NCBI GenBank assembly: GCA_964438735.1
Contig: CAYTLW010000008.1
Coordinates: 1 to 64,000, forward strand
Direction of reading: 5' to 3'
DNA length: 64,000 nucleotides
Source of the DNA: CAYTLW01 sp964438735
GTDB taxonomy: Bacteria > Myxococcota_A > UBA9042
Shown here one piece after another: positions 16,016 through 25,900 of the stretch (position 1 is its first letter; each line of letters opens with the position of its first letter). The notes beneath the pieces are model-generated. The model was not told the origin of the DNA, made no database searches, and saw only the letters and a list, made by a program, of their open reading frames with translations. A program made the translations under genes and the position numbers.

Positions 16016-18700
16016 ATGCACGACGTCGGCACAGCCCTGCTCATGCTCGCCTTCATCGCCACCCTGGCGGCGGCGGCCACGTCTCTGGTCGGTGCGGCGG
16101 TGCGCTCTACCGGGTTGCTGCAGGCCGGGCGTCACGCGCAGACCGCCGCGCTGCTGTTGTGGTTCGCCATGAGTGCGGCGCTGATCTACAGCATCGTGAC
16201 GCACGACTTCAGCAACAAGTACATCGCTGCCTACAGCGATCGCGACATGCCCTTCGCGTACCTGCTGTCGGCTTTCTGGGGCGGTGAAAAGGGCGCGCTG
16301 CTCTTCTGGACCACGATCCTGTCCACCTTCACGGCCATCTCCATATTCAGCAACAAGACCCAGCCGCCCGTGTTCCTGGGCTGGGTCAACGGCATCCTGC
16401 ACCTGGCGATCCTCTTCTTCGCCGCGTTGATGGTCTATGAGTCCAATCCCTTCGAGACCTTCCGCAGTTTCGCCGGGCCCGAAGACGGCAAGGGCATGAA
16501 CCCGCTGCTGCAGAACCCCTTCATGGCCATTCATCCGCCGGCGATGCTCACCGGGTACATGACATTTACCGTGCCATTTGCGTTCGGCATGGCAGCGCTC
16601 ATCACCGGCAAGCTGGACGCCCAGTGGATCCGCGACACTCGGCTGTGGACCCTGGTCTCGTGGCTCTTCCTGACCATCGGCCTCATTCTGGGCGGTGCCT
16701 GGGCCTACCAGGAGCTCGGTTGGGGCGGCTTCTGGATGTGGGATCCGGTCGAGAACGCCGGCCTGATCCCCTGGTTCACGGCCACAGCATTTCTGCACTC
16801 GGTCATGATTCAGGAGCGGCGCAACATGCTCCGGCGCTGGAACGCGGTGCTGGTCTGCCTGACCTTCCTGCTGACCATCTTCGGCACCTTCCTGACCCGT
16901 TCCCAGCTGATCGACTCGGTGCACGCCTTCGCCGATTCCACGCTGGCGCCCTGGTTCTTGTGGTACATGGCGGTGATCGTGCTGATCTCGGCCGCGTTAC
17001 TGGCCTGGCGTTGGAAGGTGCTGCGCTCGCCCGCCGACCTGGACAGCATGATGAGTCGCGAAGCCTTCTTCGTACTCAACAATGTGCTGCTGGTCGGCTG
17101 CGCGTTCATCGTGATCTGGGGAACGTTGTTTTCGAAGATCTCCGAGGCGGAGGGCTTCCGCGCCATGTACAACCAGCTCAGTGGCGCCCTGGCCAGCGTG
17201 GGCATCCCCGCCGAGCCCATGCACCAGGCGGTCGAGTTGGGCGAACCCTGGTTCAACCGGGTGATGGCGCCCATCGGCATGTTGTTGCTGCTGCTGACCG
17301 GCGTCGGACCGCTGATCTCGTGGCGGCGCGCGACCCGCAAGAACTTCGAGCGCAACTTCCGTCGTCCCGTGCAGTGGGCCAGCCTGGTGACCGGGCTGCT
17401 CGTGGCCGGCTGGAGCGCGCGCAGCGTCTGGCGCCTGGCGGAAAATCGCGGCGTTGACCTGTCGGAGGCCTACAGCATCTGGGCGGGCGGCATTGGTAAC
17501 TCCGAGGTCTACGGCGTCATCTGCGTGCTCTTCGCAATATTTGTGACCATCACCATGGCCATCGAGTTTCACGTGGGCGCGTCCGCCCGCACGCGCACCA
17601 AGGGCGAGCCCTATCTCCTGGCCCTGGTCATGCTCACCCTGCGCAATCGGCGTCGGTATGGTGGCTACATCGTCCACCTGGGCATCGTCTTCTCCTTCCT
17701 GGCCTTTACCGGCACCGCGTTTCGTATCTACCAGCCGGAAGTGTCGCTCGACCCGGGCGATCGAACAGAGGTCGGCGAATACGGGCTGCTTTACACGGGC
17801 GGTGCGCCCAGTTGGGAGCCGGACGGTGCCTATGTGCGCTCGCGGGCGGATATCGTCGCTTTTGACCGCGATTCTGTGGTGCCTGACGACAAGGTCGAGG
17901 CGCTGCTGGCACAGGTCCGACAGTTGGATCCGCATGTGCGCGCGGAGACCCGTCCCGGTTCGCCTCGAATCGCCCTGGTCTTCGACGATGACAAGGCCGC
18001 GCGGGCCTTCTCCGAACGCCATTTCGTTGGCCGATTCCATGATCAGATCGAGGTGCTCGGCGCCATCGCCGACCAGCCACGCGGCCTGCGTCTGACCCTG
18101 TCGCGAGGCATGCGCGACGTGGCGCGGGTCACGCCGCGCATGGCCATGCCCATCTTCCGCGAGCTGCGCGAACACTTCACCCGCCGCGGGACCGGCACGG
18201 CGTCGGTGCACACCGTGCCCGGCAAGATGGATTTCACGATCCAGTTCGGCGCCGAGGGGCATCGAGAGCGCTTCGTGGACTACCTGCGTACCGAACCGCA
18301 GACTGAGCTGCTCTACGTGCGCTACAACGACCGCGCCTCAGGCAAGGGGTCCCGAGTCGATGTGGTGTTGGCGGACGTGGGGATCTTGTTGCGGCCCGAG
18401 GTGCGCTTCTACGCCAAACACAGCTCGCCGACGACGGAGGTGGCGATTTACTCGACCTTCGAGCACGATCTCTACTTGGCCATGCGGCCGCAGCAGGGGC
18501 AACGATTCATCACCCTGTTGGCGATCGTCTTCCCCTTCGTCTCCTTCCTCTGGCTGGGGGCGCTGGTCATGGTCTTCGGCGGCACCATCTGCATGTGGCC
18601 CATGCGCCGAGCGCGCACCGTGTCCGCCGAACAGCCAGCCCAACCCGGCAAGGGCCAGCCGGCATCGCAGCCGATCAAGGGCGAACCAGCCGAAGCCTGA
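16016..18700 (+). CDS. ccmF: CcmF-type cytochrome c heme lyase subunit
   Basis: 894 residues from the ATG at 16016 (no clear ribosome site). It is a polytopic inner-membrane protein with at least 12 hydrophobic segments. It carries the tryptophan-rich WWD signature WGGFWMWDPVENAGLIPW (about 236-253), which handles heme at the outer face of the membrane. The early HDFSNKYIAAYSDRDMP and WGGEKGALLFW segments are typical of CcmF/NrfE. Near the C-terminus a large periplasmic domain (about 575-820) separates the last two membrane segments. The protein is longer than the usual 630-670 residues because of this domain. CcmF works with CcmH/CcmE to attach heme to apocytochrome c. No other ccm gene is in the window, so it is isolated from its partners here. 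Confidence 0.9.
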   Translation: MHDVGTALLMLAFIATLAAAATSLVGAAVRSTGLLQAGRHAQTAALLLWFAMSAALIYSIVTHDFSNKYIAAYSDRDMPFAYLLSAFWGGEKGALLFWTTILSTFTAISIFSNKTQPPVFLGWVNGILHLAILFFAALMVYESNPFETFRSFAGPEDGKGMNPLLQNPFMAIHPPAMLTGYMTFTVPFAFGMAALITGKLDAQWIRDTRLWTLVSWLFLTIGLILGGAWAYQELGWGGFWMWDPVENAGLIPWFTATAFLHSVMIQERRNMLRRWNAVLVCLTFLLTIFGTFLTRSQLIDSVHAFADSTLAPWFLWYMAVIVLISAALLAWRWKVLRSPADLDSMMSREAFFVLNNVLLVGCAFIVIWGTLFSKISEAEGFRAMYNQLSGALASVGIPAEPMHQAVELGEPWFNRVMAPIGMLLLLLTGVGPLISWRRATRKNFERNFRRPVQWASLVTGLLVAGWSARSVWRLAENRGVDLSEAYSIWAGGIGNSEVYGVICVLFAIFVTITMAIEFHVGASARTRTKGEPYLLALVMLTLRNRRRYGGYIVHLGIVFSFLAFTGTAFRIYQPEVSLDPGDRTEVGEYGLLYTGGAPSWEPDGAYVRSRADIVAFDRDSVVPDDKVEALLAQVRQLDPHVRAETRPGSPRIALVFDDDKAARAFSERHFVGRFHDQIEVLGAIADQPRGLRLTLSRGMRDVARVTPRMAMPIFRELREHFTRRGTGTASVHTVPGKMDFTIQFGAEGHRERFVDYLRTEPQTELLYVRYNDRASGKGSRVDVVLADVGILLRPEVRFYAKHSSPTTEVAIYSTFEHDLYLAMRPQQGQRFITLLAIVFPFVSFLWLGALVMVFGGTICMWPMRRARTVSAEQPAQPGKGQPASQPIKGEPAEA

Positions 18701-18711
18701 CCGCCGCTCGG

Positions 18712-18733
18712 CCGATCGCGAAACCTGCGACGG
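18712..18733. terminator. Weak hairpin between convergent ccmF and cyclophilin gene
   Basis: CCG-A-TCGC, 7-nt loop, GCGA-CGG: a 7-bp stem with one bulged A, within the 41-nt gap between two convergent genes. No T-run. Terminator role is inferred from position. Confidence 0.3.
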
Positions 18734-18741
18734 TCAGAATC

Positions 18742-20049
18742 TCAGCGAGATCGATTGAATCGCACGCTGCGTACGAGGTGGCTGTTGGCCGGTGTCGATG
18801 CGATGCGGTTGATCACGTCAGCGTTCTGGCACAACCCGAATACCGTGTGCACGTCGTCGTACTCCGGCGCCGCCGTGGCCGTGATGAGAAGCTGAGATGA
18901 GCCCGTATTGGGGCCTGCGCTTGCCAGCGAGAGGACTCCGACGCGGTCGTGGCGCAGGTCCATGTCGAGCTCGTCGGCGATGGTGAATCCGGCGTGACCT
19001 GCGCCCGTGCCCGAGAGGTCTCCCGTCTGAATGAATCGGTCGGCGACCGATCGATGAAAGCGCAGGCCGTCGTAGAAGGGGCGCCGCTGCCAGCGGGCCG
19101 GCTGCCCCGGTTCATCGGCGCCGAGGTGCCCCCGGATGCCCCGGGCGAGGCCGACAAAATGGGCCACCGTGCGCGGCGTGCGGCGTTCGTGAAGCTGGCA
19201 TCGAATCGTGCCCGCAGAGGTGTCGAACCAGGCCTGTAGGGGGCCCTGACCGGGGATGTCCGAAGTGGCCTCCCGCAGCGAGACCGGCCGGTTCAACGGT
19301 GCCGCTTCGCCGCGATTGGCCGGCCGCCAGGCCGTCGGCGCGGTCAGATCGAGTCGCCAGGCACCCTGTTCCAGGTAAAAGAATGCGGCTTTCTTGCCGC
19401 CCGCCTGGAGCAGCTTGATGACGGCACGGCCACCGTTGTAGTGCACCGCCACCACCTTGCCGGTCAGCCGCCGGGCCAGCGTGCGTGGTGCGATGGGCGG
19501 CAGCCTGGCGTCGCCGCCGGCGGTTGTGATGGCCGCAACGGAGCGCCGGCTGAGGTTCGATTCGAGGCCACGCGTTTCGCCGACGGAGGCGCGTTGACGC
19601 ACATGGGCGAGCGCGGCGTGCAACGACGGACTCGACTTGGGCGGGCGGCCGGACACGTTCTGCGGCGGCCAGGCGATGACCGGCAGCGGCACGACCTTCT
19701 TCGCCCTGGCAGCCGCGGCCGAAGCCGCCTTGGCCTTCTTCGCCTGTTTCGGCGCTTTTGCTTTGCCCTTGTCTGCTGTTTTGCCCTTGTTTGCCGCTTT
19801 GCCATCTCCGGCCGTCTTGCCCTTGCTGGCCGCTTTGGCGTTGCTTGCAGCGGCTCCCTCCTTGGTCGACTTGATCGCGTCAGCCTTCTTTGCCGTCGGC
19901 GCCGGAGCTGGCGGAGGCGCACTGCCCCGGGTCACGTGGACGCTGGCCGGGGCTTCGGCGGGCGTACGATCGCAGCCGATGCCAAAAGCGAGACAGGTCG
20001 TCGCCAGCAAGCTGAGCGGGACTCCAACCCGGTGTAACTGACGGCTCAT
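18742..20049 (-). CDS. Cyclophilin-type peptidyl-prolyl isomerase lipoprotein
   Basis: 435 residues from the ATG at 20049 (CAGGA 9 nt upstream). The signal peptide ends in the lipobox GIGC. A Lys/Ala-rich stretch (about 50-120, many KAxxKGK steps) follows, then a conserved-looking middle domain. The C-terminal cyclophilin domain spans about 280-435: LQAWFDTSAGTIRCQLHE, FYDGLRFHRSVADRFIQTGD (catalytic Arg in FHR), then LSLASAGPNTGSSQLLIT and DDVHTVFGLC. It should assist folding of exported proteins in the periplasm or at the outer membrane. The tryptophan that confers cyclosporin binding in eukaryotic forms is not seen, as is usual in bacteria. Transcribed away from ruvC; the shared upstream gap is 112 nt. 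Confidence 0.87.
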   Translation of the reverse strand: MSRQLHRVGVPLSLLATTCLAFGIGCDRTPAEAPASVHVTRGSAPPPAPAPTAKKADAIKSTKEGAAASNAKAASKGKTAGDGKAANKGKTADKGKAKAPKQAKKAKAASAAAARAKKVVPLPVIAWPPQNVSGRPPKSSPSLHAALAHVRQRASVGETRGLESNLSRRSVAAITTAGGDARLPPIAPRTLARRLTGKVVAVHYNGGRAVIKLLQAGGKKAAFFYLEQGAWRLDLTAPTAWRPANRGEAAPLNRPVSLREATSDIPGQGPLQAWFDTSAGTIRCQLHERRTPRTVAHFVGLARGIRGHLGADEPGQPARWQRRPFYDGLRFHRSVADRFIQTGDLSGTGAGHAGFTIADELDMDLRHDRVGVLSLASAGPNTGSSQLLITATAAPEYDDVHTVFGLCQNADVINRIASTPANSHLVRSVRFNRSR

Positions 20050-20161
20050 CGATGAACGTCCTGGGTGGCCGCCGGGTGGCGGCACGGCGGGAGCATAAGC
20101 AGGGCCCTGGCCGCAGGCAATCGCTGGTCGCGGCGCTGCCACGGGTGTACCCTCGCCGGCC

Positions 20162-20803
20162 ATGAGTGACGCGGCGGGCAGCACGGATCCAGCACAGTGC
20201 AAAGGCGCCGTGCTGGGCATCGATCCCGGCACCCGGCGAATGGGCTGGGCGATCCTGGTCGGTCAACCGCGGGACGGCTTCAAACGCCTGTCCAGCGGCG
20301 TATTGGTGCCGCCTGCTCGGGCATCGTTGGCGGAGCGCTTGGGCGTGTTGCTGAACGAACTACAGGACCTGGTCGCCGACCCCGGCGTCGCAGCGCTCGC
20401 CATTGAGTCCGCCTTCGTGCACAAGAACCCGCATACTGCGCTGGCGCTGGGCCAGGCTCGTGGCCTGCCCATCGCCATTGCCGCCGCTCGCGGATTGCCG
20501 GTCTTCGAGTACCCGCCGGCCAAGGTGAAGAAGCACCTGGTCGGCAGCGGACGGGCCAGCAAGCTGCAGGTCCGGCAAATGGTCCGCGTGCTGCTGGAGG
20601 CCGACGAGTTGCCGGACGAGGACGAAGCCGACGCCATCGCCGTCGCGCTGGCCCACCTGAGAGAGCGCGCCTCGCCGCTGACGGCCGCTGCTGCCCTCCC
20701 GCCTGCCGAGGGGGCGCTTACTGCAGCCGGTTCACGTTACGCCGAGTTGTTGCGCGCGGCCGGCGGCAGCAAGTCACGTCGACGCTATCGGAGAAGATCG
20801 TGA
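20162..20803 (+). CDS. ruvC: Holliday junction resolvase RuvC
   Basis: 213 residues from the ATG at 20162. RuvC is a dimeric, magnesium-dependent nuclease that cuts Holliday junctions symmetrically. The RNase H-like fold and four acidic metal ligands are visible: Asp21 (LGIDPGT), Glu82 (LAIESAF), and Asp154/Asp157 (DEADAIAVAL). The basic DNA-contact segment VKKHLVGSGRASKLQV is present. The C-terminus is longer than in E. coli (173 aa) and ends in a basic run (SKSRRRYRRRS). Its TGA overlaps the GTG start of ruvA. First gene of ruvC-ruvA-ruvB-DUF167, all coupled or closely spaced. Confidence 0.96.
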   Translation: MSDAAGSTDPAQCKGAVLGIDPGTRRMGWAILVGQPRDGFKRLSSGVLVPPARASLAERLGVLLNELQDLVADPGVAALAIESAFVHKNPHTALALGQARGLPIAIAAARGLPVFEYPPAKVKKHLVGSGRASKLQVRQMVRVLLEADELPDEDEADAIAVALAHLRERASPLTAAAALPPAEGALTAAGSRYAELLRAAGGSKSRRRYRRRS

Positions 20804-21423
20804 TCGCCTGGTTGAGCGGCTCCATCCTGTCCGTAGCGGCGGACCACGTGGTCATCGATGTGGCCGGTGTCGGCTACCGGGTTCAGGTCTCGGCGCGTGA
20901 CGCCGCCACCTGGAGCGTCGGTGATGCGGTGGAGGTGCTGGTTCACACGGTCGTGCGGGAAGATGCCCTGCTGTTATTTGGCTTTCGCACGCCCGCCGCC
21001 AAAGACCTCTTCACCAGCCTCGTGTCCGTGCCCGGCGTCGGCCCCAAGGGTGCGCTGGCATTGCTCTCCGAGCTCACGCCACGAGAGATCGCCCTGGCGA
21101 TTCACAATGAGCAGACCCGCGAGCTGACTCGTGCCAAGGGCATCGGCAAGCGGACTGCCGAGGTGCTCGTCGTCCGACTGCGCGAGCGTCTGCCGGTGGA
21201 GCTGCTGGCCGGTGATGCCATCGATTCCGACTCGCCATCGGCACCGTCGGCGACGACCACGCCGGCGGTACGTGACGCCGTCAGCGCCCTGGTCAACCTG
21301 GGCTATCGGCCCAACCGCGCCCGCGAGGCCATCGACCAGGCGGTGGCCGCTGGTGCTTCCGATGAATTGGCCGCGCTGGTACGCTCTGCGCTCGCCCTGC
21401 TCCGCCGCCGAACAGCAACTTGA
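20800..21423 (+). CDS. ruvA: Holliday junction branch-migration protein RuvA
   Basis: 207 residues from a GTG at 20800 that overlaps the ruvC stop (GTGA), with GGAGA about 7 nt upstream. RuvA tetramers bind the four-way junction and load RuvB. Domain I is an OB fold (MIAWLSGSILSVAADHVVID). Domain II has two helix-hairpin-helix motifs (SVPGVGPKGALALL and AKGIGKRTAEVLVV). A flexible Ser/Thr/Pro linker leads to domain III (VRDAVSALVNLGYRPNRARE), which contacts RuvB. Length and domain order are normal. Confidence 0.96.
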   Translation: MIAWLSGSILSVAADHVVIDVAGVGYRVQVSARDAATWSVGDAVEVLVHTVVREDALLLFGFRTPAAKDLFTSLVSVPGVGPKGALALLSELTPREIALAIHNEQTRELTRAKGIGKRTAEVLVVRLRERLPVELLAGDAIDSDSPSAPSATTTPAVRDAVSALVNLGYRPNRAREAIDQAVAAGASDELAALVRSALALLRRRTAT

Positions 21424-21463
21424 TCGCCCGGCTGCGGTCCCGCTCGGGCCGCCGAGGTGCGCC

Positions 21464-22513
21464 GTGAAGGAACGTCCGCAAGCCGACCCCATGAACGCCG
21501 ACCCGGTGGTCGCGGAACGCCGACCCGAGCGTGCGCTCCGGCCGTCGAGTTTCGCCGACTACGTGGGCCAGAAAGCCCTGGTGAGCAACCTCCGCGTGTT
21601 TATTGAGGCCGCGCGCGGACGCAATGATCCCCTCGATCACATGCTCTTCTGCGGTCCTCCCGGGCTGGGCAAGACGACCCTGGCCCATCTGATCGCCGAG
21701 TCCATGGGCGTGGGGCTGGTGGTCACCTCCGGGCCCGCTATCGAACGCAAGGGCGACCTGGCTGGCATCCTGACCGGCCTGGCCGAGAACGACGTGCTCT
21801 TCATCGACGAGATCCATCGACTCAACGCGGTCATCGAAGAGAATCTCTATCCTGCGATGGAGGAGTATCACTTCGACATCGTCATCGGTGAGGGCCCGCA
21901 CGCACGCACGTTCAAGCTGGACTTGCCGCCTTTCACGCTGCTGGGCGCCACCACGCGGACTGGCCTGTTGACCGGACCGCTGCGCGATCGTTTTGGCTAC
22001 GTCTCCAGGTTGAACTACTACGCTCCCGAGGAGCTGGCGCGCGTCATTCACCGTTCGGCGGGCTTGCTGGGCGTGCGCATCGAGGATGATGCGGCCATGG
22101 AGATCGCGCGCCGCGCCCGCGGGACACCACGTATCGCCAACCGCCTGCTGCGCCGGGTACGCGACTTCGCACAAGTGGACGGCGCCGACCGGGTCAGCGC
22201 TCGTCTCGCCAGCGAATCGCTGGATATGTTGGAAGTCGATCACGTGGGTTTCGGCCCGATGGACCTGCGCTACCTGCGCACCCTGGTCATCACATTCCAG
22301 GGCGGGCCGGTGGGCATCGAGACCATGTCGGCCGCCCTGAGTGAACAGCGCGATACCCTCGAGGACGTCTACGAGCCCTATCTGATCCAGAAGGGCTTCG
22401 TCGCACGCACGGCGCGCGGTCGGATCGCCTTGGAGCGGGCCTGGCGACATCTGGACCTGGAGCCGCCGGCGACCGGCGGTCGAGTCGGAAGCGGCCAGAC
22501 GGAGCTGTTTTGA
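21464..22513 (+). CDS. ruvB: Holliday junction DNA helicase RuvB
   Basis: 349 residues if the GTG at 21464 is used (GAGGTG just upstream); the ATG at 21491 gives 340 but has no close ribosome site. RuvB is the hexameric AAA+ motor that pumps DNA through the RuvA-bound junction. Seen: Walker A GPPGLGKT, Walker B VLFIDEIHRL, sensor 1 LLGATTRTG, arginine finger region GPLRDRFG, sensor 2 RGTPRIANRLLRRVRDF, and the C-terminal winged-helix domain with GGPVGIETMSAAL and YEPYLIQKGF. It starts 40 nt after ruvA; its stop overlaps the TTG start of the DUF167 gene. Confidence 0.96.
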   Translation: MKERPQADPMNADPVVAERRPERALRPSSFADYVGQKALVSNLRVFIEAARGRNDPLDHMLFCGPPGLGKTTLAHLIAESMGVGLVVTSGPAIERKGDLAGILTGLAENDVLFIDEIHRLNAVIEENLYPAMEEYHFDIVIGEGPHARTFKLDLPPFTLLGATTRTGLLTGPLRDRFGYVSRLNYYAPEELARVIHRSAGLLGVRIEDDAAMEIARRARGTPRIANRLLRRVRDFAQVDGADRVSARLASESLDMLEVDHVGFGPMDLRYLRTLVITFQGGPVGIETMSAALSEQRDTLEDVYEPYLIQKGFVARTARGRIALERAWRHLDLEPPATGGRVGSGQTELF

Positions 22514-22827
22514 GCGAACGGCTGTGGTTGCGGGCGATCACCGGTAAGGACGGACGCGTGCGACTCGCGGTTCGCGTGCAACCGGGTGCGCGCCGCGCCG
22601 CCGTACTCGGCCCCTATGGCGATCGCCTGAAAGTAGCGGTCAAGGCGCCGCCGGTGGACGGCAAGGCAAACGCCGCGCTGATCAAGTTGATCGCCACCCT
22701 GATAGACGTGCCTCGCAGCGCGGTCGCCTTGGACGCCGGACATGGCAGCCGCGACAAGCGATTGGTCGTCGCCGCAACGCTCGGTCAGGTCCGGGCCGCC
22801 ATCGAACGGGCACTCGAATTGCCGTGA
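22510..22827 (+). CDS. DUF167 / YggU family protein
   Basis: 105 residues from a TTG at 22510 overlapping the ruvB stop (TTGA). The family signature VKAPPVDGKANAALIKLIA is present, followed by the expected GHGSRDKRLVV. Members are small alpha/beta proteins of unknown function, often near yggT or recombination genes. Coupling to ruvB suggests co-expression with the branch-migration machinery but does not reveal a function. Confidence 0.88.
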   Translation: MSERLWLRAITGKDGRVRLAVRVQPGARRAAVLGPYGDRLKVAVKAPPVDGKANAALIKLIATLIDVPRSAVALDAGHGSRDKRLVVAATLGQVRAAIERALELP

Positions 22828-22844
22828 AGGCAGGTGTACTCGGC

Positions 22845-22872
22845 TTGCCCGCGGCGGGAGGGCGGGTATAAG
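22845..22872 (+). promoter_or_regulatory. Sigma-70-like promoter of the kinase gene
   Basis: TTGCCC (22845-22850), 16-nt spacer, TATAAG (22867-22872). The match is 4/6 and 5/6 to the consensus hexamers, and it stands out in very GC-rich sequence. Transcription would start near 22879, inside the hairpin described next. Confidence 0.5.
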
Positions 22873-22873
22873 C

Positions 22874-22900
22874 TCCGGCCCCTATGAGGGAGGGGCCGGA
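22874..22900 (+). promoter_or_regulatory. 9-bp perfect inverted repeat covering the kinase ribosome site
   Basis: TCCGGCCCC (22874-22882), a 9-nt loop, GGGGCCGGA (22892-22900), ending one base before the ATG at 22902. The GGAGGGG ribosome site lies in the loop and 3' arm. In DNA it could be an operator; in RNA it could hide the ribosome site. Confidence 0.5.
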
Positions 22901-22901
22901 T

Positions 22902-25900
22902 ATGGCCTTCTTGCGCAGCGACAACAAGCAGTCGTACGACGAGTTGGAGGTCGCATCCCTCGTCGACAACATGTACCGCATCGTGCGCCTGATCGGCCGC
23001 GGTGGCATGGGTGCCGTGTACGAGGCCGAGGACATCCGGCTCGGTCGATCGGTCGCCCTCAAAGTGTTGCGCTCCGATCTCGCTCGACAGCTGCAAGCGG
23101 ACGAACGCTTCCTCCAAGAAGCCAGAATCCTGGCGCGCATCCGCTCGCCTTTCGTCGCCACCGTCTTCTCCATTGGCGCCACCGAGCAAGGTCGCACCTA
23201 CATCGCCATGGAGTACATCGATGGCGAGTCGCTTGGCGACCTGCTCGATCGCGAGCGATGGCTGGCTTTGAGTCGCTCCGTCAAGCTGGCCGAGCGCGTC
23301 GCTGAGGCGCTGATCGAGGCCCACGAACTGGGCATCATCCACCGCGACCTGAAGCCGGATAACATCCTGCTGACCCGCATCGGTTCGGTCGACGACTACG
23401 TCAAGGTTGTCGACCTCGGCCTGGCCCGTCACATCCAGGAGGCGGGCACATCGAACAACCCGCGCCTGACCCAGGCGCGCCTGGTGCTCGGCACACCTGC
23501 CTACATGAGTCCGGAGCAGGCCGCCGGACATGACGTCGGTCCCAACAGCGATCTCTACTCGTTGGGCGTCATCTTCTACGAGATGCTCACCGGCTACCTG
23601 CCTATCGATGGCGAGACGCCACAGGACTTCCTGCGCGCCCACCAGCTGCAGCCGCCGGTGCCCCTGCACGAACGCCGACCGGACCTGGACTTCCCGCCGT
23701 CGCTCGAGGCCTTCTGCCAGCGCGTCCTGTCCAAGGATCCGTTGGAGCGCCCACAGGACGCGCGAGAATTGCTCTCCGCCCTGGAGGTCTTCGAGGATTT
23801 GGAGGCCGAACCGCGACCAATCCAACCCTCGCCGACGCCCGTGCGGCAGGTGCCCAAGCGCAACTCGGCCATGGTGGCGCCGACTCTGGAGTCTCTCAGC
23901 GATCGCCTTGATCGAGCCAAGGATCGCGTGCGCCTCGAGCTCGTCGGACTGGTGTCCCGCTCGCGCGGGATGCTCTACGACACGCTGGACCAGCTGGGCG
24001 ACCATTTCAGCACCCGGCCCGATATGCCCGCGGTGGTCCGACTGCGGATTCCCCCTCCGGAAGGCCGTCAGCCACTCAGCTGCCTGTTCGAACACATCCG
24101 GGTCGCAGCCCATGTGCAGGATGATGATCCGCCCTCCATGGCACGGCGGAAGCTGCTGGCGTGGGTACAGGCGCTGATGAAGGAGAGCCCGGGGCGTGCC
24201 AGTCAGGTGGCTCACCTGCTGGGCATGTTCCTGAGCATCGAGTTCCCCGATTCGCCCCACGTCTCCCACGCGCGCGCCGTGCCGGAAGTGGCCCGAGTCG
24301 CCGGCGGCAGCGCCCTGGCCGACGTACTGCGCGCGCTCACGGGACGCGGCTCCCTGGTGATGATCCTGGAGCGGGTCGAGTTCCTGACCGAGTCGGAATG
24401 TGGCTTCCTGCGGCGCCTGGTCCGGCAACTGGGCGCCACGCCCGTGCTGGTCATCGCCGGCTGGGTCTGCCGAACCGACGACGTGCCGAGGGATCTGACG
24501 GGCATGATCACGCCGGGCGCCATCACCCGGATTCCCGGCGGTGAGAGCAGCCAGTATCAGCCGATCAACGACCCTGGGTTGCGTCGCGTGCTGGCCGCTG
24601 GCGTGCGTCTGGGCACGCCGCTATGGCCGGGTCTGCTCGAGGCCGCTCTGGGTTATCCGGTCGACGCGGAGATTGAACGTCTGGCATCCATGGGCGCGCT
24701 CCGTCCGGCCGTGTTCAGTCGCCTTTCCGGAGATGTCGAGTATGTGCACGGCGACTTCCCCGAAGCGGTCGCCGACGAGGCCAGGGACATCGCTCTGGAC
24801 CTGGAGGCGGCGCTGCGGTGGTTGACCACCCGCTCACGCAGCCGACCGGAGGCCTGGTCTCGCCGTCTGGCTCACCTGCAGGCGCAGGGGCAGGATCTGG
24901 CGGCCGCAGCTGCCCACGCCCGTGAGTCGGCGGCTGCGATGCACGCTCTGGGCGCCTTGCCCGAGGCGGTCGAGTGCTACGAACTGGCTCGAAACTACTG
25001 CCTGGGCCTGCTGGAACGAGGGGCACATCGGGCCGCTGCGACCGGACTCTGCGAGACGGCCACCGGCCTGGCGCCCTGCCTGGCCGCACGCAACGAGCAC
25101 GAGCGCGCCAGCGACCGTGCGCGTGAAGCGATCGAGGAGCTGCGGGGACTGCCCGACCTGTCCGAAGAGGATTGGTACTCCCTTGGTGTGCCCTTGCTTG
25201 GTTTGTGGGCCCGCGCCGAGACAGAGTCCGGTCGTGCAAAAGGAGTGATCGAGCCCCTGGTGCAGCAGATCGAAGCCATCATGACGGCGCAGACCGAGAT
25301 GACGGTCTCCTACCTGCCGCAACTACGCCTCGCTCTCGGCAGCGCCCTGCTGTTTCGCAACCGGGTCGAGGAGGCGTTGGACGTCTGGCTTCTGGCCGCC
25401 AACGAGCTGCCCTCCGAGCCGGATTTCGCGCTGACCGCCGACCTGTCGATGCGCATCGCAGACGCCTATCGACAGGTGGCAGATGGCGAGCGTGCCGTGG
25501 CTTCCGCTCGGAGAGGGCTCGCCGCCGCTCGCAACGCACGTGACCTGATTCGGGAGGCAGAGGCGCTGCGCTCCCTGGCGCTCGCCCTGCGCGACATCGG
25601 TGAACTCGATGATGCCGAGGCGCAGCTCGGCGAGGCTCTCAACGCCCTGGGTCGTGTCGATCGACCGCGCCTGGCGGCCGAGGTGTCGGTCCTGTTGGCG
25701 TCGGTCTTGATGCAACGAGATGCCATCGACGAGGCGGACGCGGCGCTGGCCAAGGCCTGTCGTTCCTTTGCTGCGCTGACCGACCTGGCCGGCCTGTCCG
25801 ATGCCCTGCGGCAACGCGGCGAGATCCAGATGGCACAGGGCACCTATACACGCGCCTTGGCATTCGCCGAGGAGTCCGCCAGGCAGGCGGTGCTCGCCGG

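Noticed and set aside
13644..16172. 842-codon open frame on the plus strand
   Set aside because: Antisense to the tandem AAA+ gene with clear Walker motifs.
22785..24428. 547-codon open frame on the minus strand
   Set aside because: Antisense to the kinase domain; no family resemblance.
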